A DNA stretch of 64,000 nucleotides, taken from assembly GCA_963082975.1 (NCBI GenBank), contig OY720347.1:11266225-11330224 (forward strand), written 5' to 3'. The DNA is from Labia minor (Eukaryota; Arthropoda; Insecta; Dermaptera; Spongiphoridae). How positions within the stretch are numbered: position 1 is the stretch's first letter; each line of letters opens with the position of its first letter. The translations under genes and the position numbers were made by a program. This document shows, piece by piece, positions 1-11,998 of this stretch. The notes beneath the pieces are model-generated. The model was not told the origin of the DNA. It did no database searches and saw nothing but the letters and a program-made list of their open reading frames with translations.

Positions 1-149
1 CCTAGGCAATCACTTTATCGGCGCCCCTGTATCGGCCATAAATGCCCATCATAATACTATAAATTTTAAAAATTCTAAGCTCGCGCGCCCCTTGTAACTA
101 CACGCCCCTAGGCCCGTGCCTAGTTTGCCTTACGGATAATCCGCCTCTG
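1..149. mobile_element. Truncated hAT-like element, right end
   Basis: G+C-rich sequence with several GCGCCCC blocks that ends in ATCCGCCTCTG. Its reverse complement starts CAGAGGCGGAT, a terminus typical of hAT MITEs. The left part lies outside the window, so the 8-bp duplication cannot be checked (the right flank is GTAATGAA). It lies in an intron of the SV2-like gene. The class is inferred from the terminus only. Confidence 0.45.
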
Positions 150-454
150 GTAATGAACCCATATTTTTTTCTTGGTTTAATTATGAAACAATATTTAATT
201 GATTTTCCTGAATTTCTTATCTTTGACGGACTTTAAAAATTATTAATATAATAATATAAATATAAATTGTGAAATTTGAGTCTCGACGTTCTAACGCCCA
301 TTTTGGCGCCATTTTCAAAAGAATTTTTATTAGGAAGGGATGTTTGGAATTCTGTGGATCTTAGTCTATATGACTAACAATAAGAGTCGATGTTGAGATA
401 TTAATATTTTATATTTTAATATATGTGTATTTAAAAATTTTCGATATTTAACAG

Positions 455-3400
455 ATAATGGAAGATGGCGAAGAAAATCTTACTTGTACTGATTCAATAA
501 ATTCCAAAGTATTTTTGAATACTATTGTGATTGGTGTTGTAACTATTCTTACAAATCTTCTGTCAGTCATTCTGTCAAAAAAACTTGAATATCGAGTTTT
601 ACCTGGTAATTTTATTAATTTATTTTTTATTTTTATATGTTTTTTCATTATAATTTAAATAAAAACATTTATTTATGAGTTTGATTATCAAAATTTTTGT
701 TCTGTAAATTAAAGAAAGTATATAAATAAAATAATTTCTAATCAACTAAAAGATTTATCATATTAACTAAAATTATAATTTTTATTTCTCAACATAGAGA
801 TACGAGGTGTCATTAAAAAAATCTGGAGTGTCTCCACTTGACTATCTCGCAATTTGAATTAAATTAAATAACATATATTATATTTAAATTAAATGTAATT
901 AATTATATTATAAATTTAAATTAATAAATAATATTTATTAAACCAGCGCGTGTTTGGATCTTTGTTGATGACACCACGTCACGTGCTGGCGCGTGATTTG
1001 CAGTGGTGTTAAAAAATTAATTCCTGTACTTTCAGCAATTCACTCAAGTTTAAATTCTATATATAGCAATTTTATACAATTTCTAATCATGTGAAAAATT
1101 ATCAAACATATATCTTTATTTTTACGGTCATTTTAGAGGAAAAAAATCTAAACGTGGTAGGTTGAGCTACATTTCTAATAAATTGATAGAAAAATACGAA
1201 TTTTGAATGTCAGTGTACCAAATGTTACTATTCTATTTCAAACCGTTTTTTCGTAATCTTGTCTACATACACACACACATAATAAATAAAAACATAATAA
1301 ATAAAAATTTCTCAGGGACCTTCAAAACGTATAAAAACATCAAAATCTAGGCATTGAAAATTTTCATGATCACAATGATATCTCTGGCTAGATAGTAAAA
1401 ATTCTTATTAATGATGCATTTTTTAACTTCTTGCAAATCTTCGTCTATTCATGAATCTCTTCATTTTTTAAAACAGGAAAAGGTCACAGTTGCCAGTAGT
1501 GAGTGAGTATGGTTTCTGAAGAATGATTGTGATGTGTTGTTTTTTTACTTGTATGTACTCAGAAGCAACGATTCGTGAGCAGGTAATACAAAATTCTTGA
1601 ATTGAATTATTAACCGTATGATCTTAATTCTTTAATCACACCTCGTATCTATTTAGAATAGTGATTCTCAATCTGGGCGATCGACATCTTAAAGGGGGAG
1701 ATTATTTGACTATACGATTTTGGGGTAGATAAGTTATTTTTGGGGGGCGAAATCATTTTCAACTCTAAAAAAAAGGTAAGATGATTTTGAGAACAGGCTT
1801 TTAAACATTTCCGCTTTTTTCAATATATTTCAATTAAAAAAAAAAGATAAGATGATTTTGCGATCAGGTTCTGAAACTCGATTTTTTAATATGGGTCTAA
1901 AGTATCACCAAGTGTACCTACCTTATATTAGGGATTATCATGCAATTTTTAGGGGGGGGGGGCGAATTATGAAGCCGGTCTTACGAATTGGGCGTTTGGT
2001 CCTAAAAAGTTGAGATCCACTAATTTATAAATTGATATAAACAATTAAACAGTTTTTCTGTATAATATATTCATATTTTATTCATTTTATTAATTAATTT
2101 CACTGTAAATATTTTAGTCTCTTTAACATTTGCAAGTGGCGTATGTGTATTGGCAATTTATCTACTAAGATCGCCAGTTGGAAATTTAACAGCTGCTTCT
2201 TTATTTCAAGCTTCCATTTCTGCAGCAAATTATGCAATTACAAGTGTGATTATTGATATTTTTCCTACTTATGTCAGGTATGAGTATAAAATACTAAATA
2301 TTGACTTGTAGATTTTTCTTTTTTCTAAACAATCGTACCAAAACCAATAGGATTATTTTAATTTATATTAAATTATGAAATAGCTTAAAAAAAATGATGA
2401 TTCTTTAAAAAAATTTGAGTTAAAATATCTTTGTAACATTTTTATGTAATCGTAATAAAGTTATTGCTTTAGGCTTTTAAAAGACATTTCTATATATCTA
2501 TCTCTGTGGTTTTACTGAACTCGAAAGTTCTTGGCCGCAGCAACCACACCCCTCCAAGTATCCCTATCCTGAGCCACAACCCTCCAATCCCTATCATCTT
2601 CCATCTCTCTCTCTCGTCCCTTCCTACATTATCCACCCACCGAGTCCTTGGTCTTCCAAGCGGGTGTTTTCCACTCGGTCTCTCCAAAAACATTCGCTAT
2701 TCGTGCCTCTCCCATTCTAGCCACGTAAAGATATTCCTCGTTATGCAGTCTCCGCCATTAACGGGTGACTTAATCTTTCTTTGGCCCATAAATGCTTCGC
2801 AGAATCCTATTCTCAAATACGCTAAATCGACTCTCGTCTCCTAAGGTCATAGACCATGCCTCACACCCATATAATACAACCGGCAAAATAATTGTTTGAT
2901 ATATTTTAATTTTTATCTCCTTTGATAATAATTTTGTCGCGATAAGCTCCTTTACTGCATGATAACAGGCGTTTACCGATTGCAACCTCGCTTTAAATTC
3001 TTCTCCAATATCATTATCCTTCGTGATTAAAGATCCTAAATATTTAAATTTTTCTACATTTTCGAATTCTACATTTTGTATGTTAAGACTTTGTGTTACT
3101 AAATACTTTGTCTTAGCACTATTAATTTCCAGCCCCACCTCTTTTCCTGCTTCAATTAATTTTTCTACGCTATCTTTAAAAGATATAGGTAAATATAATT
3201 TTAACATAATAATTTTGTATTGATTTGTTTAGAGGTGTTGGACTTTCCGTCGGATTACTTGCTGGTCGAATAGCCTCTGTGATTGCAAATTTATTACTTG
3301 GACAATTATTGGTATATAATTGCCATCTGATGTTTGGTATTATCATAGGCGTTATCTTTTGTAAATATTTTCATTGATAAATCAGATAATTTAAAAATAA

Positions 3401-3486
3401 AGCTAATATAATTGTATTTAAAATTTTTATTTCTAGTTGGAGGAATACTTTGTTTTTTTATTCCAAAGAATAAATCAACAACTTAA
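455..3486 (+). CDS. SV2-like major facilitator transporter, 3' part (four exons)
   Basis: C-terminal part of a membrane transporter of the synaptic-vesicle-glycoprotein-2-like branch of the major facilitator superfamily. Exons by GT-AG signals and matching phases: 455-605, 2118-2277, 3233-3360, 3437-3486 (stop TAA). The peptide has a CTDSINSKVFLNT loop before a membrane segment, as in insect SV2-like proteins. Further hydrophobic segments follow, including a VIIDIFPTYVRG turn, the usual acidic-to-arginine loop before a late transmembrane helix. It ends KNKSTT. Upstream exons are outside the window; the ATG at 458 is internal, because the exon is preceded by a TTTAACAG acceptor. An AATAAA lies at 3513-3518. 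The introns hold a Helentron-like repeat, a hAT MITE and a LINE fragment that stops just before the 3232 acceptor. The substrate is unknown. Family assignment rests on recognised motifs, not a search. Confidence 0.8.
824..1396 (-). mobile_element. Helentron-like non-autonomous repeat, family 2, copy 1
   Basis: One of seven copies in the window. Read on the minus strand it begins near ACTATCT-like sequence, has a short ACAC tract, and ends with GCGAGATAGT (degenerate here) followed by a small hairpin GAGTG-GAGA-CACTC. It lies in an SV2-gene intron, antisense to the gene. No coding capacity is seen. Confidence 0.6.
1659..2022. mobile_element. hAT MITE
   Basis: 364-bp element with imperfect terminal repeats TAGTGATTCTCAATC and, reversed, TAGTGGATCTCAACT. 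It is flanked by an 8-bp duplication with one mismatch, ATTTAGAA (1651-1658) and ATTTATAA (2023-2030). The 8-bp duplication and the NAGTGRTTCTCAA-type terminus are hAT hallmarks. No open frame. It lies in the intron before the SV2-gene exon at 2118. Confidence 0.75.
2490..3210 (-). mobile_element. LINE fragment (reverse transcriptase C-terminal region)
   Basis: The minus strand encodes the 3' part of a non-LTR retrotransposon polyprotein. Frame 3207-2770 reads LEINSAKTKYLV, KYLGSLITKDNDIGEE, then VVLYGCEAWSMTLGDESRF and ENRILRSIYGP. These are the post-catalytic RT blocks of LINEs often annotated as endonuclease-reverse transcriptase. A second frame (2693-2490) has GRPRTRWVDNVGRD, the usual C-terminal block, so at least one frameshift separates the two. 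It is 5'-truncated, lacks the YADD catalytic block, and sits in the last large intron of the SV2-like gene, 20 bp from the acceptor. Confidence 0.8.
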
Positions 3487-3733
3487 AAAAAAATATATAT
3501 ATTTATGGACTAAATAAAGTATCTAATATTAAATATATAAATATTATAACTACGTATTTAAAGGTATATTTATTTATATTTTAATTTGAAAAATATGTAT
3601 TTTTTTATTAATGCTTTATGTATTAGAAAAAAAAATTAATATGAATATATATAAATAATTTACATGTCTCGTATTCATTTATTTAAAGATGAAAATTGAT
3701 TTCCATTTTCTTTCGTCAATCAAATATGTAGAG

Positions 3734-4551
3734 CAGGGGTGTCTAAACCGCGGTCCAAATTCTGAGATGCGGCCCAAACGCAAATTATGAAAATATTTAA
3801 ATTTTTTCAATATGGTTCTAAAATAAAGGTAAAATGGTATTTATGTGCAGCCCAGCCTATTTTTACCGACCGACGATAGTAAGGGAGGTATTGTTTTCAC
3901 ACCAAATTTCACATGTGGAGATTTTTACATATCTCCACGAATCATGCATTTTCTAAACAGAAAAAAGTATTTTTAGCATGATGTCTGTCCGTCTGTCCGT
4001 CCGTCTGTCCGTCTGTCCGTCTGTCCGTCCGTATAGATGTGTACAGCCTGAACGGCTCAACCGATTTTGATGAAATTTGGTATATTTACTTAATGCATCA
4101 GTGGGATGAATTGATCAACTTTTGGTGCAATTCCGGAAACCGGAAGTGGTAGTATTAGCGATCGACGATAGGAAGGAAAGGGTTATTTTCACACCAAAGG
4201 AGATTTTTTTATATATCACCACGAATCATGCATTTTGTATTGGTTTTATCCTCGAAAAAAATCATATTTATTAGTTTTTTCTTGATTTAAAATTATATGA
4301 CGTCATCCAGCCATGCATGACGTCACAGCATGGTCTTGCATATATATTATAAATAAAATAAAATTAAAAATATTTATGTTATACCCATATCTGTTTTTTA
4401 TTGAATTAATAGATATATTAAAATTATTTGAAATTGTTTCTGTAGCTGGAAATTAATTTATTTCAAACCGTCGGTCGGTTCGGACCTGGCCACAGGTCAA
4501 CTTATTTTTTTTCAATGTGGCCCTCGAATGGTCATAGTTTAGACACCCCTG
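3734..4551. mobile_element. hAT MITE interrupted by a Helentron-like repeat
   Basis: Terminal inverted repeats CAGGGGTGTCTAAAC at both ends. The flanks ATGTAGAG and AAGGAGAG agree at 6 of 8 positions. Once the inner repeat at 3865-4503 is removed, about 180 bp of hAT sequence remain. It lies just downstream of the SV2-like gene. Confidence 0.75.
3865..4503 (+). mobile_element. Helentron-like non-autonomous repeat, family 1, copy 1
   Basis: Starts ACCGACCGACGATAG after a T-run. It has a central GTCT/GTCC microsatellite (about 3984-4030), then the inverted subterminal repeat CGTCGGTCGGT, and ends in hairpin GACCTG-GCCA-CAGGTC (4483-4498) followed by AACTT. A 5' subterminal inverted repeat, central tandem repeat, matching 3' repeat and terminal stem-loop with insertion among Ts is the layout described for HINE/DINE elements. 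It is nested in the hAT MITE 3734-4551. No protein. Confidence 0.65.
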
Positions 4552-4809
4552 AAGGAGAGTATTTGAAATTATTCTACCTTTCCATACTCCTAATAGCCTT
4601 CTCACACACTTCTATTCGGGTAGATATGTTTTAGACTTTAGACAATTACAGATGAATTTAAGAAATATGGTTCGGGTCAATTGAAAAAATTTCATATGCA
4701 TGCATTTTAAATGGTAGTTAAAAATCAAAATTGATTTTTTTTTTTTGTTTATTATACATTATTAGAAATACTAGGCATAAAATTAACCAATTGATATTTT
4801 ATAATAAAA

Positions 4810-6705
4810 CTAGCTGATCAGAGCGCCTTCCAGGCGCTCTTCACACCTAGACGGGCGCTCCGCCCCCTGTACCCCCGAGTGATACATAGTATTTGGTTGA
4901 AAGTCTGTATGTAAAAGGTTTTCATCCATTTTGTTTCAATCAGTATAAGTAGATAAGACATATATTTGTTTTCTTAGAAAATATATATTTTAATTTAATC
5001 AGTAAATTAATTATATATTAATATTGCATATGTTATATTTATCTAACTCTGTGTCTATACAGTTTTCGAAAGTTCTTAGCCGCAGCATCCACTTTTCTCT
5101 AAAAGTCCCTATCCTGAGCTACAACCAAATCCTACCCTGTCCCATCTCTCCCATGTCCCTTCCTTCATTGTCCACCCACCTTGATCTTTGGTCTTCCACC
5201 GGATGTTTCCCAATATTTGCATGTGTGTCTGCATACATATCTACGTATATGATAACTGAATAATAATAATAATAATGTATTAAATGAATATAATTGAAAT
5301 TTTAGTTTTAATTGCACTTTTTTTTTGGTTTTTATTTTTATTTATTTTTATTGGAATTATTACAAATAATAATAATAATAATAATATACCGTTTAATACG
5401 TGAAAATAATAATAATAATAATATACCGTTTAATACGTGAAAATAATAATAATAATAATAATAATTTATTAAATTAATATAATTGAAATTTTATTTTTTA
5501 TTATTACATTTTTATTTTTATTTTTTACCGACCGACGATAGTAAGGGAGGTATTGTTTTCACACCAAATTTCACATGTGGAGATTTTTACATATCTCCAC
5601 GAATATTGCTTAATTTAAAATTATATGAAGTCACCCAGCCATTCATGACGTCACAGCCTGGTCTTACATATAAATTACAAATAAAATAAAATTAAAAATA
5701 TTTATGTTATGTCCATATCTGTTTTTTTATTACATTAATAGATATATTAAAATTATTTGAAATTGTTTCTGTAGCTGGAAATTAATTTACTTCAAACCGT
5801 CGGTCGGTTCGGACCTGGCCACAGGTCAACTTATTTTGTTAATAATTTATTTTTATTTTTTATTTTTTTTGTTAATAATTATTACATTTTTATTTGTTCG
5901 AAAATTATTTCTACTTTATTAATTGTTAATAGTTATTACATTTTAATTAACAGTTTTCGGAATAAGTATATTCTCTTATTTTATAGAGATTTTTATTGTT
6001 TGTCTCAAAAGTCTACCTACAATATTTCATTACCATTGTATGATTCAAAATAAAATTCAAAATATTTAATAGGACATGACATGATCTTAGTATTAATTTA
6101 TTTTCATTATATTAGATTGATTAATAAATTTCAAAATATTTAATAGGACATGACATGATCTTAGTATTTTTCCCATCCCAGAATATTTGCTAATATTACA
6201 TGTTGGAGTTCCAATTACCTGCATATTTAATGGCAATTTCAATGCTGAATATACTTTTAAATAAAAAATTAAAAAAATTTGAAGTAAATGGAATTATTAT
6301 AATTAATAAATCTATATATAAATTTAATATATATTCAAACAATAATTGAAACAATATAATTAAAACGATTCAATATTTTACTTACATTGTGATTTATATT
6401 TTTATTTTTATTACAACTGTTATTATGGGTATGTTATTTTTGACAGTTTAAAAAAAATTAAAAATATTTGAATTTTGAAGAATATATGTAGCGCCATCTG
6501 TCGATAGTTTTGTGACACTACAGACTTTTACCAAAATATTACTAATTAAATTAATTTTGGATAAATTAATTTTGGATTTAACTACACTAAAACCTTCCTT
6601 GGTATGCCCACAACAATCCCTGAAAGTTTCACCGTAATCGGACGGGTAGTTTTTGAGTCTATAAGAGTCAGACAGACAGACATTGCCTTTTATATATATA
6701 GAAGA
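4810..6705 (-). mobile_element. Non-autonomous Helitron, copy A
   Basis: On the minus strand the element ends with an 8-bp-stem hairpin AGAGCGCC-TGGAA-GGCGCTCT, six bases, then CTAG followed by T, which is the canonical Helitron 3' end. The 5' end is TC followed by an AT-rich tract and AAAAGGCAATGTCTG; its exact base is blurred by a GATA microsatellite at 6701-6740. No Rep/helicase frame is present. It contains a relic of LINE 3' sequence (5040-5215) and a family-1 Helentron-like repeat. It is almost identical to copy B in inverted orientation. Confidence 0.75.
5527..5832 (+). mobile_element. Helentron-like repeat, family 1, short copy inside Helitron A
   Basis: 306-bp internally deleted copy that keeps the ACCGACCGACGATAG start, the CGTCGGTCGGT inverted repeat and the GACCTG-GCCA-CAGGTC hairpin, but lacks the central microsatellite. 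Its exact counterpart lies in Helitron B (10657-10962), so it entered before the two Helitron copies separated. Confidence 0.7.
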
Positions 6706-6740
6706 TAGATAGATAGATAGATATAGATAGATAGATATTT
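6701..6740. repeat. GATA microsatellite
   Basis: Run of GATA/TAGA units abutting the 5' end of Helitron A. Such tracts are common at this Helitron family's 5' end (compare the ATCTAT tract of copy D). Confidence 0.8.
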
Positions 6741-6906
6741 TTAAACATATTAAGATATATTTATGCTAAATGTTTTCTAATTTTGATTTATAGAAATGCT
6801 TAAAATTAAATTTGAAATCGTGTCAAAGTTGTTACCTTGGTTGCATAATTTGCAGGCGCTTTTAAATTATATTAACTATCGATTATTTTTTAATTTGACA
6901 AACATG

Positions 6907-7971
6907 CAGTGGCGTACCGTGAGGTTCTTGCGCCTGGGGGCAACTGAGAAATTAGCGCCTCCTTTCTTATATATATATATATTGTAATGTAATTTTAATG
7001 GTATCATTCTGGAGAATTTTATTTTTAGAGAATTTCCTGTGAAATGAAATAAAAATTGGGATATTCTCCAGAATTGAATATATTAATATGAAACCAAAAT
7101 ATAAATCCAAATTCCAACTAAGTCCTGTTAAGCCGGGTCAAATATCAAATCCTCCCCGACTCGGATCCGAGTTGGAACAACCGATTGGCTGCGAGCCTGG
7201 AGAGTCGTAAAAGTTATGTGCAGGGGAGAAGCGCTGCCGAGGACACGAGAGAGGTTTGAGCGAGGACTCGGATGAGTGATTGCAAAGTGTGAGGATCCTA
7301 AAAAATTGGTGTTGAACAAAAAAATTAAAACAGCATGTTCATCCGACATATTGGAAACAAAATAACATCCAGGGAGAGAAACAGTTCCTCCAGAGAGAAA
7401 TCAATCTACAATATTGCCGACCATCAGCTGGGATTCGGCGGGAACCACGCATCTTCAGTGCAAGAATCCACCTGTTCGAGTTGCGGGGTTTTCTTTGGTT
7501 TCTCTACCCTCCTCCATATCTAAAGAAATTCACCCTGAAGCTGGTTTACCAAGTCACAAAGTGCTACCATTATACCCTTGTTGAGACCATTTTACACCCT
7601 TCATTAATCCGTCTAACCTATTTTTTTATATATCATTACACACACTTAAATTTAAATAAAATGTTCAACATTTTGATTTTATAAAAATTTTATTTTTTTT
7701 TCTCTTTTACCTTACTGACCCAAAATAACACTTCAATATATATATATATTTAATTTAATTTTTTTTTAAAGAATATTAATGACGAATAACGAAACAGGTT
7801 TATATGATTTTAATAAGCGTATAAATAATATTTATTGACTTACACAAAATACAGTTTAACTTTAAATATTAATTCTTCTTTTGTTCCAAATTGGCTTCCC
7901 TAATTTTGCGCCCCCTAAATTTGGCGCCCGGGGACATATGTCCCCCCTGCCCCCCATTAGTTACCCCACTG
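6907..7971. mobile_element. Non-autonomous hAT element
   Basis: 1065-bp element starting CAGTGGCGTACC and ending GGTTACCCCACTG. It is flanked by a perfect 8-bp duplication CAAACATG (6899-6906 and 7972-7979). The G+C-rich inner ends (GCGCC and GCGCCC blocks) are typical of hAT MITEs. The interior (about 7100-7560) is a G+C-richer stretch without a credible long frame. It lies between the two inverted Helitrons. Confidence 0.85.
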
Positions 7972-8043
7972 CAAACATGTGCCACTTTTAATTTATAACC
8001 AAACCAATTATTTTCTATTTTAAAAATTCCTCTATATCTAAAA

Positions 8044-8344
8044 TGAGTTTTTTAAATTTAACCATCCTTTCTGTACCGGCGCCCCCTTTTGTTAAAAAAA
8101 TACTTGCGCCCCTCTTTTGTTTTGTAATAATCTAATTTCCTTTTTCAATAGTCGGGCACATTTCTGAAATAATATAACAGGGATGGGCCATGGTTCAGAG
8201 CATCGCAAAATCATTACCTTTTTTTTAAGAGCCAAATTGGAAAAAAATTGAAAAAAAATCGAGAATTTTCAAAAGTTTGCGGGCACTTGAATTGCCTTCG
8301 CGGCCCTTTTGCAAGTCTCGCGCCCCACGGGTTGAAAACCGCTG
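8044..8344. mobile_element. Degraded hAT element
   Basis: The right end ...CGGGTTGAAAACCGCTG reads CAGCGGTTTTCAACCCG in reverse, a hAT terminus. On the left only the inner part, CTTTCTGTACCGGCGCC, is clear. The same block follows an intact CAGTGGTTTCCAACC terminus at 43188, so the two belong to one family. No duplication is recognised. Confidence 0.5.
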
Positions 8345-9585
8345 ATTTACCAGAATTAGCATGAGTAAAATTAAAATATAAAACAATAGTTTGAACCAAA
8401 GCGATACTGGTTGCCATCGTAGCCAAAAACTTATGATCCTGTGCAATTAAAAAGATTAGGATTTTAAGCCAATTAAGTTTGTCGAAGAGCAAGAGGATCT
8501 GGTCAGTATAAGATAAACAAGCCAAAGGACATTGCTCGCTCTGCAACTTTAAAGGGGAGGACTTACATACGTCAAATTTTGTACGTCTGCTCAATGTATC
8601 AAGAGGAATGAGGAATACTTAATATCCGGTGCTCAGCTCTGTTGCAAGACTAGCTAATTGTGTACAATGAAACCTTGGTTATATTAGTGGAAAACATTCT
8701 AAATAAAGAAATTTTGTAATATCTGTGTTGTGTTGTTTTAATTAGAATAAAGTATATATTGTAATATATAAGTATGAAAATGCCTTTTTTTATGCTTATA
8801 TATTGGAAATATTTGGATATAGAATTTTGGAAAGTTATTTGTGTGAACACATGGCAACGTGTATAAAGGATAGCTTTCTGAAATTTATTGTTTTAAAGGG
8901 ACACCCTGGGAAAGGCCCAGAGATCCTTTTCGTTACCCCAAGATGGAGAGAGGGGTGGACAATTTTGCCAAGTGGCATAGGAGGGGAGAATGACCATTTT
9001 TACATGTAGAGACATTTTTTGGTCATTCTTGGATGGAGAGCCAGGGAAGAGACTTCATCTGACGAAGTAAGAACAAAATACAAGGATCATCCACAGTGTG
9101 CGAGGAAGCTGCCTGCCCTGATGTGACGACATGATACCTTGAGGAAAATATCCAAGAATCATCTTACTTGAAGTCCCAGTGTTCCCGGAACAGTGATAAT
9201 TAATTTGAATAACACAGCTAAGTAGTCGACTATTATCTATATAAATAATTGCAATTAATCGATGAACTCAATTCCATTAAATTTATACTCCTATTAATAT
9301 TTACGGTACCATCAAATTTATTCAATGTCTAATTAATTTCTTATTATCAATTGTATCAAATAATTTAGTCTATTCTTAGTAAATAAATAATTTTTAGTTG
9401 TAATTTTATAAAAAGCATTTTTCATATTGAACCTATTCAATTTTAATATTTCCCATATCAACCTACGCGGATTCAATAACCCTTTTAATTATGCAAAATT
9501 AATCCAGAGTGCTACCAATTTATTAAACCTTTTCAATAAACCAAATTTTCTTATAAAATACCTACCCCCTTATATTTTATATACG

Positions 9586-9600
<15 letters not shown>
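8345..9600. other. Unclassified stretch, partly G+C-richer
   Basis: Two G+C-richer segments (about 8345-8660 and 8870-9200) separated by AT-rich DNA. Short open frames exist on both strands, but none shows a recognisable domain or splice context. They may be remnants of unrecognised repeats. From 9200 to 9600 only AT-rich sequence and an AT dinucleotide run are seen. Confidence 0.35.
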
Positions 9601-9622
<22 letters not shown>

Positions 9623-9762
9623 ATATATATGAAAGGCAATGTCTGTGTGTCTGTGTGTCTGTCTGTGTGTCTGTCTCTTATAGACTCAAAAACTACCCGT
9701 CCGATTACGGTGAAACTTTCAGGGATTGTTGTGGGCATCCCAGGGAAGGTTTTAGTGTAGTT

Positions 9763-10219
9763 AAATCCAAAATTAATTTATCCAAAATTAATTTAATTAG
9801 TAATATATTGCTAAAAGTCTGTAGTGTCACAAAACTATCGACAGATGGCGCTACATATAATTTTCCAAATTCAAATATTTTTAATTTTTTTTAAACTGTC
9901 AAAAATAACATACCCATAATAACAGTTGTAATAAAAATAGAAATATAAATCACAATGTAAGTAAAATATTGAATCGTTTTATTTATATTGTTTCAATTAA
10001 ATCCAAAATTAATTTAATTAGTAATTTTTTGGTAAAAGTCTATAGTGTCACAAAACTATCGACAGATGGCGCTACATATAATCTTCCAAATTCAAATATT
10101 TTTAATTTTTTTTAAACTGTCAAAAATAACATACACATAATAACAGTTGTAATAAAAATAGAAATATAAATCACAATGTAAGTAAAATATTGAATCGTTT
10201 TATTTATATTGTTTCAATT
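9763..10219. repeat. Tandem duplication inside Helitron B
   Basis: Two direct copies of a roughly 220-236-bp segment (9763-9998 and 9999-10219) with a few substitutions. Copy A carries only one, so the duplication is specific to B. Each unit contains the block CTATCGACAGATGGCGC. Confidence 0.8.
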
Positions 10220-10656
10220 ATTGTTTGAATATATATTAAATTTATATATAGATTTATTAAGTATAATAATTCCATTTACTTCAAATTTTTTTAATTTTTT
10301 ATTTAAAAGTATATTCAGCATTGAAATTGCCATTAAATATGCAGGTAATTGGAACTCCAACATGTAATATTAGCAAATATTCTGGGATGGGAAAAATACT
10401 AAGATCATGTCATGTCCTATTAAATATTTTGAATTTTATTTTGAATCATACAATGGTAATGAAATATTGTAGGTAGACTTTTGAGACAAACAATAAAAAT
10501 CTCTATAAAATAAGAGAATATACTTATTCCGAAAACTGTTAATTAAAATGTAATAACTATTAACAATTAATAAAGTAGAAATAATTTTCGAACAAATAAA
10601 AATGTAATAATTATTAACAAAAAAAATAAAAAATAAAAATAAATTATTAACAAAAT

Positions 10657-10962
10657 AAGTTGACCTGTGGCCAGGTCCGAACCGACCGACGGTTTGAAGT
10701 AAATTAATTTCCAGCTACAGAAACAATTTCAAATAATTTTAATATATCTATTAATGTAATAAAAAAACAGATATGGACATAACATAAATATTTTTAATTT
10801 TATTTTATTTGTAATTTATATGTAAGACCAGGCTGTGACGTCATGAATGGCTGGGTGACTTCATATAATTTTAAATTAAGCAATATTCGTGGAGATATGT
10901 AAAAATCTCCACATGTGAAATTTGGTGTGAAAACAATACCTCCCTTACTATCGTCGGTCGGT
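10657..10962 (-). mobile_element. Helentron-like repeat, family 1, inside Helitron B
   Basis: Minus-strand counterpart of 5527-5832, with the same length and the same termini and hairpin. It was carried passively by the Helitron. Confidence 0.7.
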
Positions 10963-11998
10963 AAAAAATAAAAATAAAAATGTAATAATAAAAAATAAAA
11001 TTTCAATTATATTAATTTAATAAATTATTATTATTATTATTATTATTTTCACGTATTAAACGGTATATTATTATTATTATTATTATTTGTAATAATTCCA
11101 ATAAAAATAAATAAAAATAAAAACCAAAAAAAAAGTGCAATTAAAACTAAAATTTCAATTATATTCATTTAATACATTATTATTATTATTATTCAGTTAT
11201 CATATACGTAGATATGTATGCAGACACACATGCAAATATTGGGAAACATCCGGTGGAAGACCAAAGATCAAGGTGGGTGGACAATGAAGGAAGGGACATG
11301 GGAGAGATGGGACAGGGTAGGATTTGGTTGTAGCTCAGGATAGGGACTTTTAGAGAAAAGTGGATGCTGCGGCTAAGAACTTTCGAAAACTGTATAGACA
11401 CAGAGTTAGATAAATATAACATATGCAATATTAATATATAATTAATTTACTGATTAAATTAAAATATATATTTTCTAAGAAAACAAATATATGTCTTATC
11501 TACTTATACTGATTGAAACAAAATGGATGAAAACCTTTTACATACAGACTTTCAACCAAATACTATGTATCACTCGGGGGTACAGGGGGCGGAGCGCCCG
11601 TCTAGGTGTGAAGAGCGCCTGGAAGGCGCTCTGATCAGCTAGTATATATATAAATTAGTATAGTGAATAAATGAGGAAAGAAGAGAAGAGAAGAAAATGA
11701 GTGGACTTGGAGGGGTATTTTGGCTTTCTTTTAATTTTTTAATTTATCTTCATGAAAGGGTAAATATTGTAAATAATCTGTAATTAAGAAGAATCATTTG
11801 TAAGGCAAAAAGTCAACAATTATTATAAATAAAATATTGAATAAAGGTTTGAAAGTTCTTATAATTTTGATATACAACTTACGATATATGTATCGTTGAT
11901 TATTTTTATGTCTCTAAGAATGGATCTTTTGCGTAAATCGAGGTTTACCTTTATTTAGTTTAATTTAAATAAGATTTTGTTATATTTTCATGTTTTAA

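Larger units (their letters stand above)
9620..11642 (+). mobile_element. Non-autonomous Helitron, copy B
   Basis: Begins TCTATATATATGAAAGG after an A and ends with hairpin AGAGCGCC-TGGAA-GGCGCTCT (11612-11632), GATCAG and CTAG followed by T, matching Helitron rules at both ends. From about 10220 to 11642 it is nearly identical to the reverse of copy A, including the nested 306-bp repeat and the LINE relic. Differences include one fewer ATACCGTTTAATACGTG unit and a 5' tandem duplication. No Rep/helicase gene. Confidence 0.8.

Noticed and set aside
3984-4030. GTCT/GTCC array as a possible CRISPR-like or regulatory repeat
   Set aside because: It is the central microsatellite of the Helentron-like family, seen in other copies.
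5024-5263. 79-codon frame, identical to the minus frame at 11189-11428
   Set aside because: It reads the wrong strand of a LINE relic inside the Helitrons; identity reflects the repeat, not a gene.
5483-5689. 68-codon frame, identical to the minus frame at 10800-11006
   Set aside because: Spans the nested Helentron-like repeat and flanking Helitron; no domain, start context or splice support.
8214-8594. 126-codon minus-strand frame and an overlapping 73-codon frame
   Set aside because: Crosses the right end of a hAT element into unclassified DNA; no recognisable domain.
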